Shown in pieces: positions 17,631-26,369 of a DNA stretch of 64,000 bases. The position numbers and the translations under genes were made by a program. The first letter of the stretch is position 1. Every line of letters begins with the position of its first letter. The stretch lies in assembly GCA_017305665.1 (NCBI GenBank), contig JAFKKH010000012.1, positions 304,141-368,140 of the forward strand, written 5' to 3'. The DNA comes from Hyphomicrobiales bacterium. Lineage in GTDB: Bacteria; Pseudomonadota; Alphaproteobacteria; Rhizobiales; Xanthobacteraceae. The notes under the pieces are model-generated. The model searched no databases and was not told where the DNA came from. It saw nothing but the letters and a program-made list of their open reading frames with translations.

Positions 17631-18572
17631 ATGAGATTCACTCGATCCGCGCTCGGCTTGATCAAGACTTTTGCAATCGTCCTGTCACTGGCATTGCCAG
17701 TCATGATGGTCGTATCAGCTGCCGATGCCCGCATTGGTGGCGGCAGGAGTTACGGGTCGCGCGGCTCGCACACCTACTCGGCGCCGCCGGTGACCAGGAC
17801 GGCGCCTAACGCTGCGCGTCCGTTCGACCGCACCATGACCCAGCCCAGCCGTCCGAACGTCGGCGCGCCGGCCGGCGGCGGCTTCTTCAACCGTCCCGGC
17901 ATGGGTATGCTCGGCGGCCTTGCCGCCGGCTTCCTCGGCGCCGGTCTGTTCGGCATGCTGTTCGGCCATGGCTTGTTCGGCGGCCTCGGCGGTCTGTCAT
18001 CGCTTTTCGGGCTGTTGCTGCAGATCGGCCTGATCGTCCTCGTTGTCCGCTTCGCGATGTCGTGGTGGCAGCGGCGTAATGCGCCGGCCTATGCCGGACC
18101 GACGCCTGGTCCCGGCGCACAGGTCAATCCGCGCAGTGGCTTCGGCTTCGGCCCTGGGTCGAACGAGGCGCCGCTGGAAATCACCCCGCCCGACTATGAA
18201 AGCTTCGAGCGTCTGCTCGGCGAGATCCAGGCTGCGTGGTCGAATGAGGACGTCAACACGCTGCATACGCTGGCGACGCCGGAAATGGTCTCGTACTTCA
18301 CCGAGGATCTTCGCGAGAACGATGCACGCGGCGTGGTCAATAAGGTGTCCGACGTCAAGCTTCTGCAGGGCGACCTCGCGGAAGCCTGGCGCGAAGGCGA
18401 TACGGACTATGCCACGGTGGCGATGCGCTATTCGCTGGTCGACAAGACCATCGAGCGCACCAGCGGCCGCATCGTCGAAGGCAGCGAACAGCCGCAGGAG
18501 GTCACGGACGTCTGGACGTTCGTGCGGCCGCGCGGCGGAAAATGGGAACTGTCGGCGATCCAGCAGACTTAA
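17631..18572 (+). CDS. Tim44-like domain membrane protein
   Basis: 313 residues; the ATG at 17631 sits 7 bp after GAGGGA, better than the ATG at 17616. A signal peptide (FAIVLSLALPVMMVVSAADA) is followed by a Gly/Ser-rich segment. A Gly-rich hydrophobic part comes next (GGLAAGFLGAGLFGMLFGHG) with LLLQIGLIVLVVRFAMSWW. The C-terminal Tim44/TimA-like domain covers residues 180-313 (FERLLGEIQAAWSNEDVN, EMVSYFTEDL, DVWTFVRPRGGKWELSAIQQ). The fold is shared with the mitochondrial import motor subunit, but bacterial versions have no proven partner. A strong terminator follows directly. Confidence 0.9.
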   Translation: MRFTRSALGLIKTFAIVLSLALPVMMVVSAADARIGGGRSYGSRGSHTYSAPPVTRTAPNAARPFDRTMTQPSRPNVGAPAGGGFFNRPGMGMLGGLAAGFLGAGLFGMLFGHGLFGGLGGLSSLFGLLLQIGLIVLVVRFAMSWWQRRNAPAYAGPTPGPGAQVNPRSGFGFGPGSNEAPLEITPPDYESFERLLGEIQAAWSNEDVNTLHTLATPEMVSYFTEDLRENDARGVVNKVSDVKLLQGDLAEAWREGDTDYATVAMRYSLVDKTIERTSGRIVEGSEQPQEVTDVWTFVRPRGGKWELSAIQQT

Positions 18573-18594
18573 CCCGCAGGAACGATGATGGAGG

Positions 18595-18628
18595 AAAGGC
18601 GCCACGATACGTTCGTGGCGCCTTTTTT
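18595..18628 (+). terminator. rho-independent terminator after the Tim44-like gene
   Basis: A perfect 13-bp stem (AAAGGCGCCACGA / TCGTGGCGCCTTT) with a 5-nt loop and a run of six T. Confidence 0.93.
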
Positions 18629-18730
18629 GTTCGCGAAGGGGTCGGGGCGCGAGTTCGGGAATAAATCCGGCCCGCGCGGGTTGTGAGCGTTGGGCTAAGC
18701 ATCGGCGTCAAAAAGGATCGGGAGGAAACG

Positions 18731-19414
18731 ATGATTGCAGCAAACAAGAACTTTCCGCGAATTTGCCTTGGACTCGTCGCCGGACTGCTGATGACTATGA
18801 GTGGTCAATCCGCCCGCGCGGATGGCGATATGAGCTTCTTCGTGACAGGCGTTGGAATCGGAAACGGCGGCAACCTCGGTGGTTTGGCGGGCGCCGACAA
18901 CTACTGTCAGACGCTCGCGCAAGCCTCGGGCGTGGGTGCCAAAACCTGGCACGCTTATCTGTCGACGCAGGCTGCCGACGGCAAGCCGGCCGTCAATGCT
19001 CGCGATCGCATCGGCAAGGGACCGTGGCAGAATGCCAAGGGCGTCGTGATCGCCAAGGATGTTGCTGAGCTGCACGGCACCAACAACCTCACCAAGCAGA
19101 CCGCGCTGAGCGAGAAGGGTGAAGTGATCAATGGCCGCGGCGACACACCGAACCGCCACGATATCCTGACCGGATCGCAACCTGACGGTACGGCGTTTGC
19201 CGGTACTGATGATCGGACCTGCAAGAACTGGACGAGCAGCACGCAGGGTTCGGCAATGCTCGGCCATGCCGATCGCATGGGTTTGCGCGACGATGATGCG
19301 TCGAAGTCGTGGAACTCGTCGCATCCCTCGCGCGGGCCGGACGGCGGCTGCAGCCAGAACGATCTCCGCAGCACCGGCGGCGACGCACTGTTCTATTGTT
19401 TCGCGACAAACTGA
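18731..19414 (+). CDS. secreted lectin-like / endostatin-like fold protein
   Basis: 227 residues; GGAGGAAACG ribosome site immediately before the ATG at 18731. Cleavable signal peptide (LGLVAGLLMTMSGQSARA), then one domain. It opens with FFVTGVGIGNGGNLGGLAGAD and has cysteines at NYCQTL, RTCKNW, GGCSQND and FYCFATN. The cysteine spacing and the repeated Gly/Asp/Trp features (WHAYLST, GPWQNAKG, TCKNWTSS) fit the C-type-lectin-like fold seen in endostatin and in many rhizobial proteins annotated as lectin. Extracellular or periplasmic. Ligand unknown; no partner gene nearby. Confidence 0.8.
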   Translation: MIAANKNFPRICLGLVAGLLMTMSGQSARADGDMSFFVTGVGIGNGGNLGGLAGADNYCQTLAQASGVGAKTWHAYLSTQAADGKPAVNARDRIGKGPWQNAKGVVIAKDVAELHGTNNLTKQTALSEKGEVINGRGDTPNRHDILTGSQPDGTAFAGTDDRTCKNWTSSTQGSAMLGHADRMGLRDDDASKSWNSSHPSRGPDGGCSQNDLRSTGGDALFYCFATN

Positions 19415-19550
19415 GACGCGCCCGAGCAGATGATCGTTCCGGCCGCATTGGCGACCGGAACTTCGCGTTTGTGGACTGGTTCTCCGGCCGAACTTGCGGT
19501 TTGATGCCGCGACGCGCGTCAGGCGCAAGTTCGTTCGTGCCGAGGATCCC

Positions 19551-20255
19551 ATGACTTACGAACTCTACTACTGGCCGAGCATCCAGGGCCGCGGCGAGTA
19601 TGTTCGCCTTGCGCTCGAGGAGGCCGGAGCCGATTACGACGACGTGGCGCGGAGCGGTCGCGGCATGTCGGAGATGACGCGGATGATGGAGGACAGCGAA
19701 ACGCCGCCTTTCGCACCGCCTTTCCTGAAGTCCGGTAAGCTGGTGATCGGTCAGACCGCCAATATCTTGCTCTATCTCGGTTCGCGTCATGGACTCGCGC
19801 CGAAAGCGGACGCCGGCCGGCTGTGGGTGCATCAACTGCAGCTTACGATCACCGATCTCGTGCTGGAGATCCACGATACCCACCATCCGCTCGGACCGTC
19901 GTTGTACTACGAGGATCAGCGCGCGCCCGCCAAACGCCGGACCGATGAATTCTGGAGCGAGCGGGTGCCAAAATATTTGGGCTATTTCGAGCGGCTGCTC
20001 GTGGATCGCGACGGCAACTTCGTCACCGGCCGCAGGCTGACGTATGTGGACCTGTCGCTGTTCCAGATCGTTGCCGGTTTGCGCTACGCTTTCCCGAAGC
20101 GGATGGACAGGTTCGAGCGCGATATTCCCGGATTGATCGGCCTGCACGACCGGATCGCGCAACGGCCCCGCATCGAGGCCTATCTCGCCAGCGACCGCCG
20201 GATCGCCTTCAACGAGGACGGCATCTTCCGGCACTACAAGGCGCTTGATATTTAA
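19551..20255 (+). CDS. glutathione S-transferase family protein
   Basis: 234 residues from the ATG at 19551 (GAGGATCCC upstream). N-terminal thioredoxin-like domain with the Tyr/Arg start YELYYWPSIQGRGEYVRLAL (GSH-activating residue in this region) and PPFLKSGKLVIGQTANILLYL, which carries the cis-Pro and the QTxxI glutathione site. The helical C-terminal domain contains RLTYVDLSLFQIVAGLRYAFP, the N-cap motif of GSTs. It probably conjugates or reduces electrophiles in the cytosol; substrate unknown. Its stop overlaps the stop of the convergent GFA gene by 4 bp. Confidence 0.92.
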   Translation: MTYELYYWPSIQGRGEYVRLALEEAGADYDDVARSGRGMSEMTRMMEDSETPPFAPPFLKSGKLVIGQTANILLYLGSRHGLAPKADAGRLWVHQLQLTITDLVLEIHDTHHPLGPSLYYEDQRAPAKRRTDEFWSERVPKYLGYFERLLVDRDGNFVTGRRLTYVDLSLFQIVAGLRYAFPKRMDRFERDIPGLIGLHDRIAQRPRIEAYLASDRRIAFNEDGIFRHYKALDI

Positions 20256-20611
20256 AGGCTTCGCCCGTCAAACGGCGTCAGGGTAAGCTTTGACAGCTCG
20301 ATGCCGTCGATGCAGTTCACGTTGAGCGCCACGACCTGGGTGCCATCGGGCTTTTGGCCGCGCGCGAATACGTCGACGCCGCAGTCGATGCAGATCTGAT
20401 GCCGGATCGTATGCTTGTTGAACAGATATTCCCTGAGGTTGTCGTCGCCGGCGCGAAGCTGAAAGCTTTGCGGGGACAGGAACGTGAAGTGCAGGCCCTT
20501 CTTGGTGCAGATCGAGCAGTTGCATGCCGTCACCATGGCGAGGTCGCTGGTGCACTCGAAGCGGACCTGACCGCAATGACAGCCGCCGGTATAGGTCTTC
20601 ATGTTGGACAT
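20252..20611 (-). CDS. GFA family (glutathione-dependent formaldehyde-activating enzyme-like) protein
   Basis: 119 residues, ATG at 20611 with AGGAGA 5 bp upstream. Small zinc protein. The cysteines GGCHCGQVRFEC, ACNCSICTKKG and QICIDCGV form the two zinc sites of the GFA/CENP-V fold. Most members have no proven formaldehyde activity, so the general family name is safer than an enzyme name. Together with GST and the methyltransferase it forms a neighbourhood of small modifying enzymes, but strand orientation argues against one operon with GST. Confidence 0.92.
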   Translation of the reverse strand: MSNMKTYTGGCHCGQVRFECTSDLAMVTACNCSICTKKGLHFTFLSPQSFQLRAGDDNLREYLFNKHTIRHQICIDCGVDVFARGQKPDGTQVVALNVNCIDGIELSKLTLTPFDGRSL

Positions 20612-20642
20612 CAAGCTCTCCTGCGCGGAATGTGCGGTCAGG

Positions 20643-21335
20643 TTACCAGATTCCCGGCACCAGCCGGTAGCGAACCTGTTCAGTGTAGTCCCGATAACCC
20701 TGCAGGCCGGCGATCAGGGTCTTTTCCTCGATCACCGCGCGGATCGCGAACAGCCCGATGAAGATCGGCGTGATCGCAGCACCCCACCAGGAGCCCAGAA
20801 GCAACGCGACTCCAAGAAAGAAGAAGATCACGCCGCTGTACATCGGATGCCTGACGAAGGCGTAGGGACCCGTGCTGATCACCTGATGTCCGCGCTCCGC
20901 CTGGATCTTGACCACGGGCGCCGCGAACGTGTTCTCCTGCATCACCCAGAACGAAATCGCGAGCGACAGCACGAACAGCGCCAGGCCGAGGATCTGGACG
21001 CCGAGGCTCATGCCTGACCACTGATAGCGTTGATCGAGCCCCATGACGACTAGCCAGATCATGGCGACTGGCCCGAGGACCATCATGAAGATCTTGTCCG
21101 CCTTCGGCTGATCCTTCTGCATCATCGGCTGCATGCGTTCGGCGAGCAGCCCGGGATTGGCTTTCGCAAACCACAGGCCGCCGACAAGACCGAGGCCGCC
21201 GAGCAGCACGAGAAACAGCCATGCGGCCGGCCAGCGCAGGGTGCCTGCGGGGACAAACAGCAGAACGCCGAGCGTGGCGATCCAGATCGCATTCTGGGTA
21301 AGGAGGCGGGGGATCAGATTTGGATTGCCGTCCAT
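20643..21335 (-). CDS. isoprenylcysteine carboxyl methyltransferase (ICMT/PEMT-like) membrane protein
   Basis: 230 residues with about five membrane helices. The conserved C-terminal signature is VISTGPYAFVRHPMYSGVI (SAM-binding RHPxY) followed by EEKTLIAGLQGYRDYTEQVRYRLVPG (E and the YxxYxxxVRYRLxPG motif). Family members methylate lipids, prenylcysteine or small molecules at the membrane. No bacterial substrate is assignable here. It lies 31 bp upstream of the GFA gene on the same strand and is probably co-transcribed with it. Confidence 0.92.
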   Translation of the reverse strand: MDGNPNLIPRLLTQNAIWIATLGVLLFVPAGTLRWPAAWLFLVLLGGLGLVGGLWFAKANPGLLAERMQPMMQKDQPKADKIFMMVLGPVAMIWLVVMGLDQRYQWSGMSLGVQILGLALFVLSLAISFWVMQENTFAAPVVKIQAERGHQVISTGPYAFVRHPMYSGVIFFFLGVALLLGSWWGAAITPIFIGLFAIRAVIEEKTLIAGLQGYRDYTEQVRYRLVPGIW

Positions 21336-21471
21336 GCGGTTCCGAGTATCGCACCTTCACGGCGAACTTGCGACAGCAGCGCGCACGTTCGCCGACGACA
21401 CGATCGGACCGTCGGCGAGTTGTTCAGATCACGCGGCCGTTTGCGATTTGGCCGCGAAGGCGTGGGTTGCC

Positions 21472-21642
21472 TCAGACGAGCTGATCGACCCGCGTGCCCT
21501 GTCCGGGCGGCAGCGGCGATTTGGCTGGTGGCTGCCACGTCGGCTTGTCGGTGTCGCCGGTGGTCGGGGCTGCGGGCGGCCTCGTCTCCGTCGTAAGCGA
21601 AGGAGGCGTCAGCGAGGTCGGGCTGGTGCTGGAAATCGTCAT
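21472..21642 (-). CDS. possible 56-residue Pro/Thr-rich peptide
   Basis: The frame reads MTISSTSPTSLTPPSLTTE, then a Pro-rich stretch ending SPLPPGQGTRVDQLV. The low-complexity start and the orderly end (PPxxPPGQGTRxDxLV) look like a small disordered rhizobial protein rather than random sequence, but the ribosome site is weak (CACGGGACC) and the region is a 500-bp gap between minus-strand genes. The remaining parts of the gap (21336-21471, 21643-21838) show nothing I can name. Confidence 0.4.
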   Translation of the reverse strand: MTISSTSPTSLTPPSLTTETRPPAAPTTGDTDKPTWQPPAKSPLPPGQGTRVDQLV

Positions 21643-21838
21643 CAAAAATGGTCCCGTGCGTAATCTGCACGGACTGTGGCGGCAACAGCGCCAACGACTC
21701 GTGAATCGCGTCACGAAAATCCGGGCCGACCCGACGTTCCGCGCGGCATGGTGAGCGCACCATAAGCAACTTCGCTAAAATGCGGTGTTTCACGCTGACA
21801 GCCCGCAGGGTTATCGCTCTCACCGGAGGCAGGTTGTG

Positions 21839-22306
21839 TCACTCGTCGATGCCGCGCGACACCGAAATCGCGGCCGACGTCTTGGTGCGCGTGCAGTGCA
21901 TGTTCAGCCGCCGGTAGCGTGTGTGGACGTCATTGCCGTGCAGCAAGCCCATGCGCTTGAGACAGCGATTGACGCCCTTCATCGTATCGCCCTTCGGGAT
22001 GGTGAAGATGATGGCGGACGCCTGCGCCACCAGCTCGACGAATTCGGGCTTCGGCTTGCGGCTGTCCGAACCTGCGATCAGCTCAAAGCTGTATTTGCGG
22101 TTGCGGCAGCCGAGCATCAGTTGCCTGGCCGCAGGATGCGACAGGTAGATCGCATTGGCCGCAGTCCTGCCGACGTGCAGTCCGCCGATCTGGCTTCTGA
22201 GCTGACGGGCGAGATCGTCGCAGTGGTCGGCGCGGGCCGGCGCTGCGGCCATTGAAAAGGCGGCGATGAGGAAAAGGCCCGCAACAAGCGAGGGACGAAA
22301 ATTCAT
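21839..22306 (-). CDS. secreted hypothetical protein
   Basis: 155 residues from the ATG at 22306 (GGAGACACGACATC upstream). Signal peptide LVAGLFLIAAFSMAAAPARA, mature protein beginning DHCDDLARQL. Three or four cysteines (DHCDD, LGCRNRK, NRCLKRM, MHCTRTK) suggest two disulfides in the periplasm. Conserved-looking segments are AANAIYLSHPAARQLMLGC and AIIFTIPKGDTMKGVNRCLKR. I do not recognise the family. Monocistronic. Confidence 0.78.
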   Translation of the reverse strand: MNFRPSLVAGLFLIAAFSMAAAPARADHCDDLARQLRSQIGGLHVGRTAANAIYLSHPAARQLMLGCRNRKYSFELIAGSDSRKPKPEFVELVAQASAIIFTIPKGDTMKGVNRCLKRMGLLHGNDVHTRYRRLNMHCTRTKTSAAISVSRGIDE

Positions 22307-22399
22307 GATGTCGTGTCTCCAATGCGTGTCATTCAAGCGTGCGCTCGTGAAATGTCAAACAGCCGGCCGGGATGGACATGCGGCGTCCTCCGTATTGTT

Positions 22400-22920
22400 T
22401 GAGGCGCCGGCTACGCCTTGAGCTCTGGGAAAACCTCGCGGGCAAGGCGAGGGGCGGGAGCGCCGCACGGCGCAACCGGTGTTGAGTGTCGCCGCCCGAA
22501 AACGGATGCGAACCCGCCTTCGCGCAGCGCAACGCCTTGCGGCGCTCCACGCGCGGCGATTTTCGGTTTCAGGACCGCGCTTCCGGGTACAGGCGCGAGC
22601 GGACTTCAGCTCGCCATCCCGCGGGATTTCCCCGCGTTCGCCTGCACCGCGTCCAGCCAACCCGTGGCAGACCCCCGTAGTGGGGCCGGGCGGTGACCCA
22701 AAACCTCCCGGACGCGTGCTTGCGAGGCACAGCGCGCGGGACGCCGCATCGAACCGCTTAGGCTTTCGCCGTTGCGGCCAGCGAAGCCAGCGTCGGGTTT
22801 CCCCGAGTCCGGCTTTTGAGATTTGCCCGAAGGCAAACCTCCCGCTCTGTCCCGCTGTCACAACGCCTCATGAAGCGCCCTCGGCGGACAGGACGATATG
22901 AATATAATCCTATATCCGGG
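22400..22920. repeat. GC-rich structured non-coding block (repeat-like, possible RNA)
   Basis: About 500 bp without a credible gene, dense with short hairpins: GCGGG-attt-CCCGC near 22621, CCCC-GTAGT-GGGG at 22673-22685, and several GC stems between 22440 and 22560. It ends in an abrupt AT-rich dyad at 22895-22916. The translated frame on the minus strand (22355-22861) has a composition unlike real proteins (Arg/Ala/Gly rich, many Cys and Trp). From memory, near-identical blocks recur in Bradyrhizobium-type genomes, where they are sometimes over-annotated as small proteins. I treat it as a dispersed non-coding element, possibly a structured RNA. Confidence 0.6.
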
Positions 22921-22989
22921 AAGTGTCAAGTGGATGGAAGGTTCGGATCGCACCGCGAGCGGGAGGGAACACAATCGCAAACCTCTCTT

Positions 22990-23226
22990 TCGTCATGGCC
23001 GGGCTAAAGCGCGAAGCGCGTCTTCGCCAGATGACCCGGCCATCCACGTTTTTCTCGAACAGGCGAAGTCAAGACGTGGATGCCCGCGACAAGCGCGGGC
23101 ATGACGTAGCATTGAGATAGAGCTCTGCGTCATCCTGAGGTGCGAGACGCGAAGCGGCGAGCGGGTATAACCGCTGCGCTGCGGTCTATCGGACGCCATG
23201 TGGGCCCTGCAAGGACGCTAGCACCT
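22990..23226. repeat. REP-like palindromic repeats before fumarase
   Basis: Two repeat families are joined. At 22994-23106, GTCATGGCCGGG ... CCCGGCC and a CCACGT/ACGTGG pair are followed by GCCCGC-gacaa-GCGGGC. At 23129-23226 there is a CGTCATCCTGAGGTGCGAG unit with its partner TAGCACCTCACG. Shorter or related copies occur at 30474-30504 and 49021-49141. Confidence 0.75.
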
Positions 23227-23319
23227 CACGCACCACAGCCCTCGCATTTTGAACCCTTCAAATGTGCGCCGAAAGCGCCTAAACAGGCGGCAAATTCGTT
23301 TTCTTGCGAGGCTCTTCTC

Positions 23320-24975
23320 ATGAACGCACCGACCGCCTTTCCCGATTCCTCAAAACCCGTTCCGCCCTACAAGCACACGCCGCTGTTTCCGCTCGGCAAG
23401 GACGAGACGCCCTACAAGAAGATCACCAGCGAAGGCGTGCGGGTCGAGAAGGTGCTCGGCAAGGACATGGTGGTGGTGTCGCGCGAGGCGCTGCGCGCGC
23501 TTTCGGAAGCCGCATTCGGCGAGATCAATCATTACCTGCGCCCCGGTCACCTGAAGCAGCTCCGCAATATCCTTGACGACAAGGACGCGAGCCCGAACGA
23601 CAAGTTCGTTGCGCTGGATTTTCTGAAGAACGCCAACATCGCCGCCGGCGGCGTGCTGCCGATGTGCCAGGACACCGGCACCGCCATCATCATGGGCAAG
23701 AAGGGCTGCAACATCATCACCGACGGCACGGACGAGGGCGCGCTGTCGGAAGGCGCGCGCGATGCATACCTGCGCCGCAACCTGCGCTATTCGCAGGTCG
23801 CGCCGCTTTCGATGTACGAGGAAAAGAACACCGCCAACAACATGCCGGCGCAGTGCGAGATCTATGCCGAGGGCGACGACGCCTACAAGTTCATGTTCAT
23901 GGCGAAGGGTGGCGGTTCCGCCAACAAGAGTTTTTTGTTCCAGGCGACGCCCTCGGTGCTGACCAAGGATCGTCTGCTGGCGTTCCTGAAAGAGAAGATC
24001 ATGACGCTCGGCACCGCTGCGTGCCCACCTTATCACCTCGCTATCGTCATCGGCGGCACCTCGGCCGAACTCTGCATGAAGACGGTGAAGCTGGCGTCGG
24101 CGCGTTATCTCGATGCGCTGCCGACCCACGGCTCGGCCGACGGCAACGCGTTCCGCGACCTCGAGATGGAGCAGGAAATCCTGAAGATGACGCAGTCGAC
24201 CGGCGTCGGCGCGCAGTTCGGTGGCAAGTATTTCTGCCACGACGTGCGCGTGATCCGGATGCCGCGCCACGGTGCGTCACTGCCGATCGGGCTCGGTGTG
24301 TCCTGCTCGGCGGACCGCCAGGTGCTCGGCAAGATCACCAAGGACGGCGTCTATCTCGAGGAGCTCGAGCATAATCCTGCGCAATACCTGCCGGCGGTGG
24401 AAGAGGCGCTCGGCGGTGAGGTGGTCAAGATCGACCTCAACAAGCCGATGAAGGACATCCTGGCCACGTTGTCGAAATATCCGACCAAGACGCGCGTCTC
24501 GATGACCGGCACCATGATCGTGGCGCGCGATTCCGCGCACGCCAAGCTGCGCGAGCGGTTGGAGAAGGGTGAGCCGCTGCCGGATTATTTCAAGAACCAT
24601 CCGGTGTATTACGCCGGGCCTGCCAAGACGCCGGACGGGTACGCATCCGGCGCGTTCGGCCCGACCACGGCGGGGCGCATGGATTCCTTCGTCGACCAGT
24701 TCCAGGCTGCCGGCGGATCGATGGTGATGGTTGCCAAGGGCAACCGCTCGGCCGCGGTGCGTGACGCCTGCAAGAAGTATGGCGGCTTCTATCTCGGCTC
24801 GATCGGCGGCGCGGCAGCGAACCTTGCCGAGCACTGCATCAAGAAAGTGGAAGTGGTCGAGTATCCCGAACTCGGCATGGAAGCGATCTGGCGCATCGAG
24901 GTGGTCGATTTTCCGGCCTTCATCATCATGGACGATAAGGGCAACGACTTCTTCAAGGAGTTGAATCTGGGTTAG
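23320..24975 (+). CDS. fumA: fumarate hydratase, class I (4Fe-4S)
   Basis: 551 residues from ATG 23320, the standard length for single-chain class I fumarase. It catalyses fumarate to malate in the TCA cycle using an oxygen-sensitive 4Fe-4S cluster. The N-terminal fumarase domain contains [19 protein letters not shown] (first cluster cysteine). The central part has [18 protein letters not shown], and [13 protein letters not shown] supplies further cysteine(s). The C-terminal beta domain has [27 protein letters not shown]. It is preceded by repeats and followed by a strong terminator, so it is a single-gene unit. Confidence 0.96.
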   Translation: MNAPTAFPDSSKPVPPYKHTPLFPLGKDETPYKKITSEGVRVEKVLGKDMVVVSREALRALSEAAFGEINHYLRPGHLKQLRNILDDKDASPNDKFVALDFLKNANIAAGGVLPMCQDTGTAIIMGKKGCNIITDGTDEGALSEGARDAYLRRNLRYSQVAPLSMYEEKNTANNMPAQCEIYAEGDDAYKFMFMAKGGGSANKSFLFQATPSVLTKDRLLAFLKEKIMTLGTAACPPYHLAIVIGGTSAELCMKTVKLASARYLDALPTHGSADGNAFRDLEMEQEILKMTQSTGVGAQFGGKYFCHDVRVIRMPRHGASLPIGLGVSCSADRQVLGKITKDGVYLEELEHNPAQYLPAVEEALGGEVVKIDLNKPMKDILATLSKYPTKTRVSMTGTMIVARDSAHAKLRERLEKGEPLPDYFKNHPVYYAGPAKTPDGYASGAFGPTTAGRMDSFVDQFQAAGGSMVMVAKGNRSAAVRDACKKYGGFYLGSIGGAAANLAEHCIKKVEVVEYPELGMEAIWRIEVVDFPAFIIMDDKGNDFFKELNLG

Positions 24976-25000
24976 GCATTCGAACGGCGGGTTTTATTCA

Positions 25001-25030
25001 AATGGCGCGGTCTCAGGCCGCGCCATTTTT
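25001..25030 (+). terminator. rho-independent terminator after fumarase
   Basis: A perfect 10-bp stem AATGGCGCGG / CCGCGCCATT with a 7-nt loop, followed by T5. Confidence 0.92.
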
Positions 25031-25193
25031 ATGGCGCCGACGCGTCGTTCGTTGAACCTTTTTCCGACTGTGACGTCCGACAATCGAGGGCGATGCTCTG
25101 GTCCGGCCGCGATACCGGCAGATGCCGGTGGCATTGCAATCGCTGACCGGCCATCATGGCGCGTTCGCCATTGCAGGATGGAGCCAACCATCG

Positions 25194-25943
25194 ATGTCCG
25201 TGAACCGAGGCTTGCAGATCGGCGCGGCGGCCGTTGTCCTTGTGGCGACGGTGGCTGCAGGTATCGCGGGAAACCAGGCGGAGGCGGGAGCGGACGTCAC
25301 GGTCGCGCCGACCATCGTCAAGCTGGCCGCAACGCAGATCGGTTCTGATCGACGCGTCAAGCTCACGGCCCATGTGTCTTTTGCCGGCGGCGGCGAGGTT
25401 CCCGACGGCACCGTCGAATTCGTCGATGAAACGGATCATCGGACGCTGGGCGTCACCGATGTGTCGATGCCCTGGATCGTGATCGATCGTCTGTCCAGCG
25501 GGCCGCATGTGTTCAGCGCGCACTATAGCGGCGCCATGCGCTATTTCCCGTTTGTGGTCGATCCATCGACGTCCAGGTCGCTGGCCTATGCCGATCCGGT
25601 GACGCCCGCCGTGGAACTGTCGTCGACGCAAAATCCAAGTCGGCCGGGCGAGGCGGTGACGCTGACCGCGGTGGTTCACGGCTCTGCCGGAATTCCGAGC
25701 GGCACCGTGCGGTTTCAGGACCTCGACGTCGTGCTCGCCGACCATGTCCGGCTGGATTCGAACGGCATCGCATCCTTCACGACGTCCGCCTTGCACGAAG
25801 GCGCGCGCCGGATCGTCGCCGTTTACGGGGGCGATATGAACAACACCACGGCGCGCTCACGGCGGCTGGCGCAGAACGTCGGCGAAGACCTGGCCAGGCC
25901 GCACGGCCTTCGCTCGCATTTTCGGACAGCAGCCCCGCGTTAG
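25194..25943 (+). CDS. secreted protein with two Ig-like (Big_3-type) repeats
   Basis: 249 residues from ATG 25194. Signal peptide/anchor GLQIGAAAVVLVATVAAGIAG, then two tandem Ig-like repeats. Repeat 1 has VKLTAHVSFAGGGEVPDGTVEF and SSGPHVFSAHYSGAMRY. Repeat 2 has VTLTAVVHGSAGIPSGTVRFQ and LHEGARRIVAVYGGDMNN. Each carries the xxGxVxF ... G.H.(I/F).A.Y.GD pattern of bacterial Ig domains. Such modules usually mediate adhesion or spacing outside the cell. Here there are only two and no cell-wall anchor, so it is probably periplasmic or secreted. Confidence 0.83.
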   Translation: MSVNRGLQIGAAAVVLVATVAAGIAGNQAEAGADVTVAPTIVKLAATQIGSDRRVKLTAHVSFAGGGEVPDGTVEFVDETDHRTLGVTDVSMPWIVIDRLSSGPHVFSAHYSGAMRYFPFVVDPSTSRSLAYADPVTPAVELSSTQNPSRPGEAVTLTAVVHGSAGIPSGTVRFQDLDVVLADHVRLDSNGIASFTTSALHEGARRIVAVYGGDMNNTTARSRRLAQNVGEDLARPHGLRSHFRTAAPR

Positions 25944-25954
25944 GTGGGGAATGC

Positions 25955-26251
25955 CTATGCCCGCGTCGCGGTGAACGGGAACGATCCCATCGGGCCGATG
26001 CCCATCTCGCCGGACATGCTGTCGCCGGTTACCTTGCCGGTGAAGTTCAAGGTCAGTGGCATCGGGTTGGTGATGGAAATCTTCCAGGCGACGTCGTCGC
26101 CGTTGACGGTGCCGTCAAAAATCTCGCCGGAGTTGCCGTCGGCCGCCTGTGTGCCCGTCAGCGTTCCGCCCGCGCTCGTCAGGGACAAGGTCGCGTTGCG
26201 CTCGCCCATCGGGGTGGACATGGTGATATTCCAGTTGCCATCGACAGCCAT
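25955..26251 (-). CDS. small beta-rich hypothetical protein
   Basis: 98 residues, no signal peptide. The sequence alternates short strands with Gly/Thr turns: GNWNITMSTPMGERNATLSL, GGTLTGTQAADG, AWKISITNPMPLTLNFTGKV, GEMGIGPMGSFPFTATRA. This is the pattern of a small beta-barrel or beta-clip domain that is conserved in Bradyrhizobium relatives (from memory) without a known role. The ribosome site AGGGAG precedes the ATG. It is convergent with the Ig-like gene (11 bp between stops). Confidence 0.78.
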   Translation of the reverse strand: MAVDGNWNITMSTPMGERNATLSLTSAGGTLTGTQAADGNSGEIFDGTVNGDDVAWKISITNPMPLTLNFTGKVTGDSMSGEMGIGPMGSFPFTATRA

Positions 26252-26369
26252 CGGTCACTCCCTGGCGGATCTGCACCGGCCGGAATCGGCCTGATCACTT
26301 ACTACCGCTTTCGCCGACAGGAGTATCAGCGGAGCGGAGACTTCTCAACGGGTGCGCGCAGGCGGAGCG

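Noticed and set aside
22355-22861. 168-codon ORF in the structured block
   Set aside because: Composition not protein-like, start not supported, region looks like a dispersed non-coding element.
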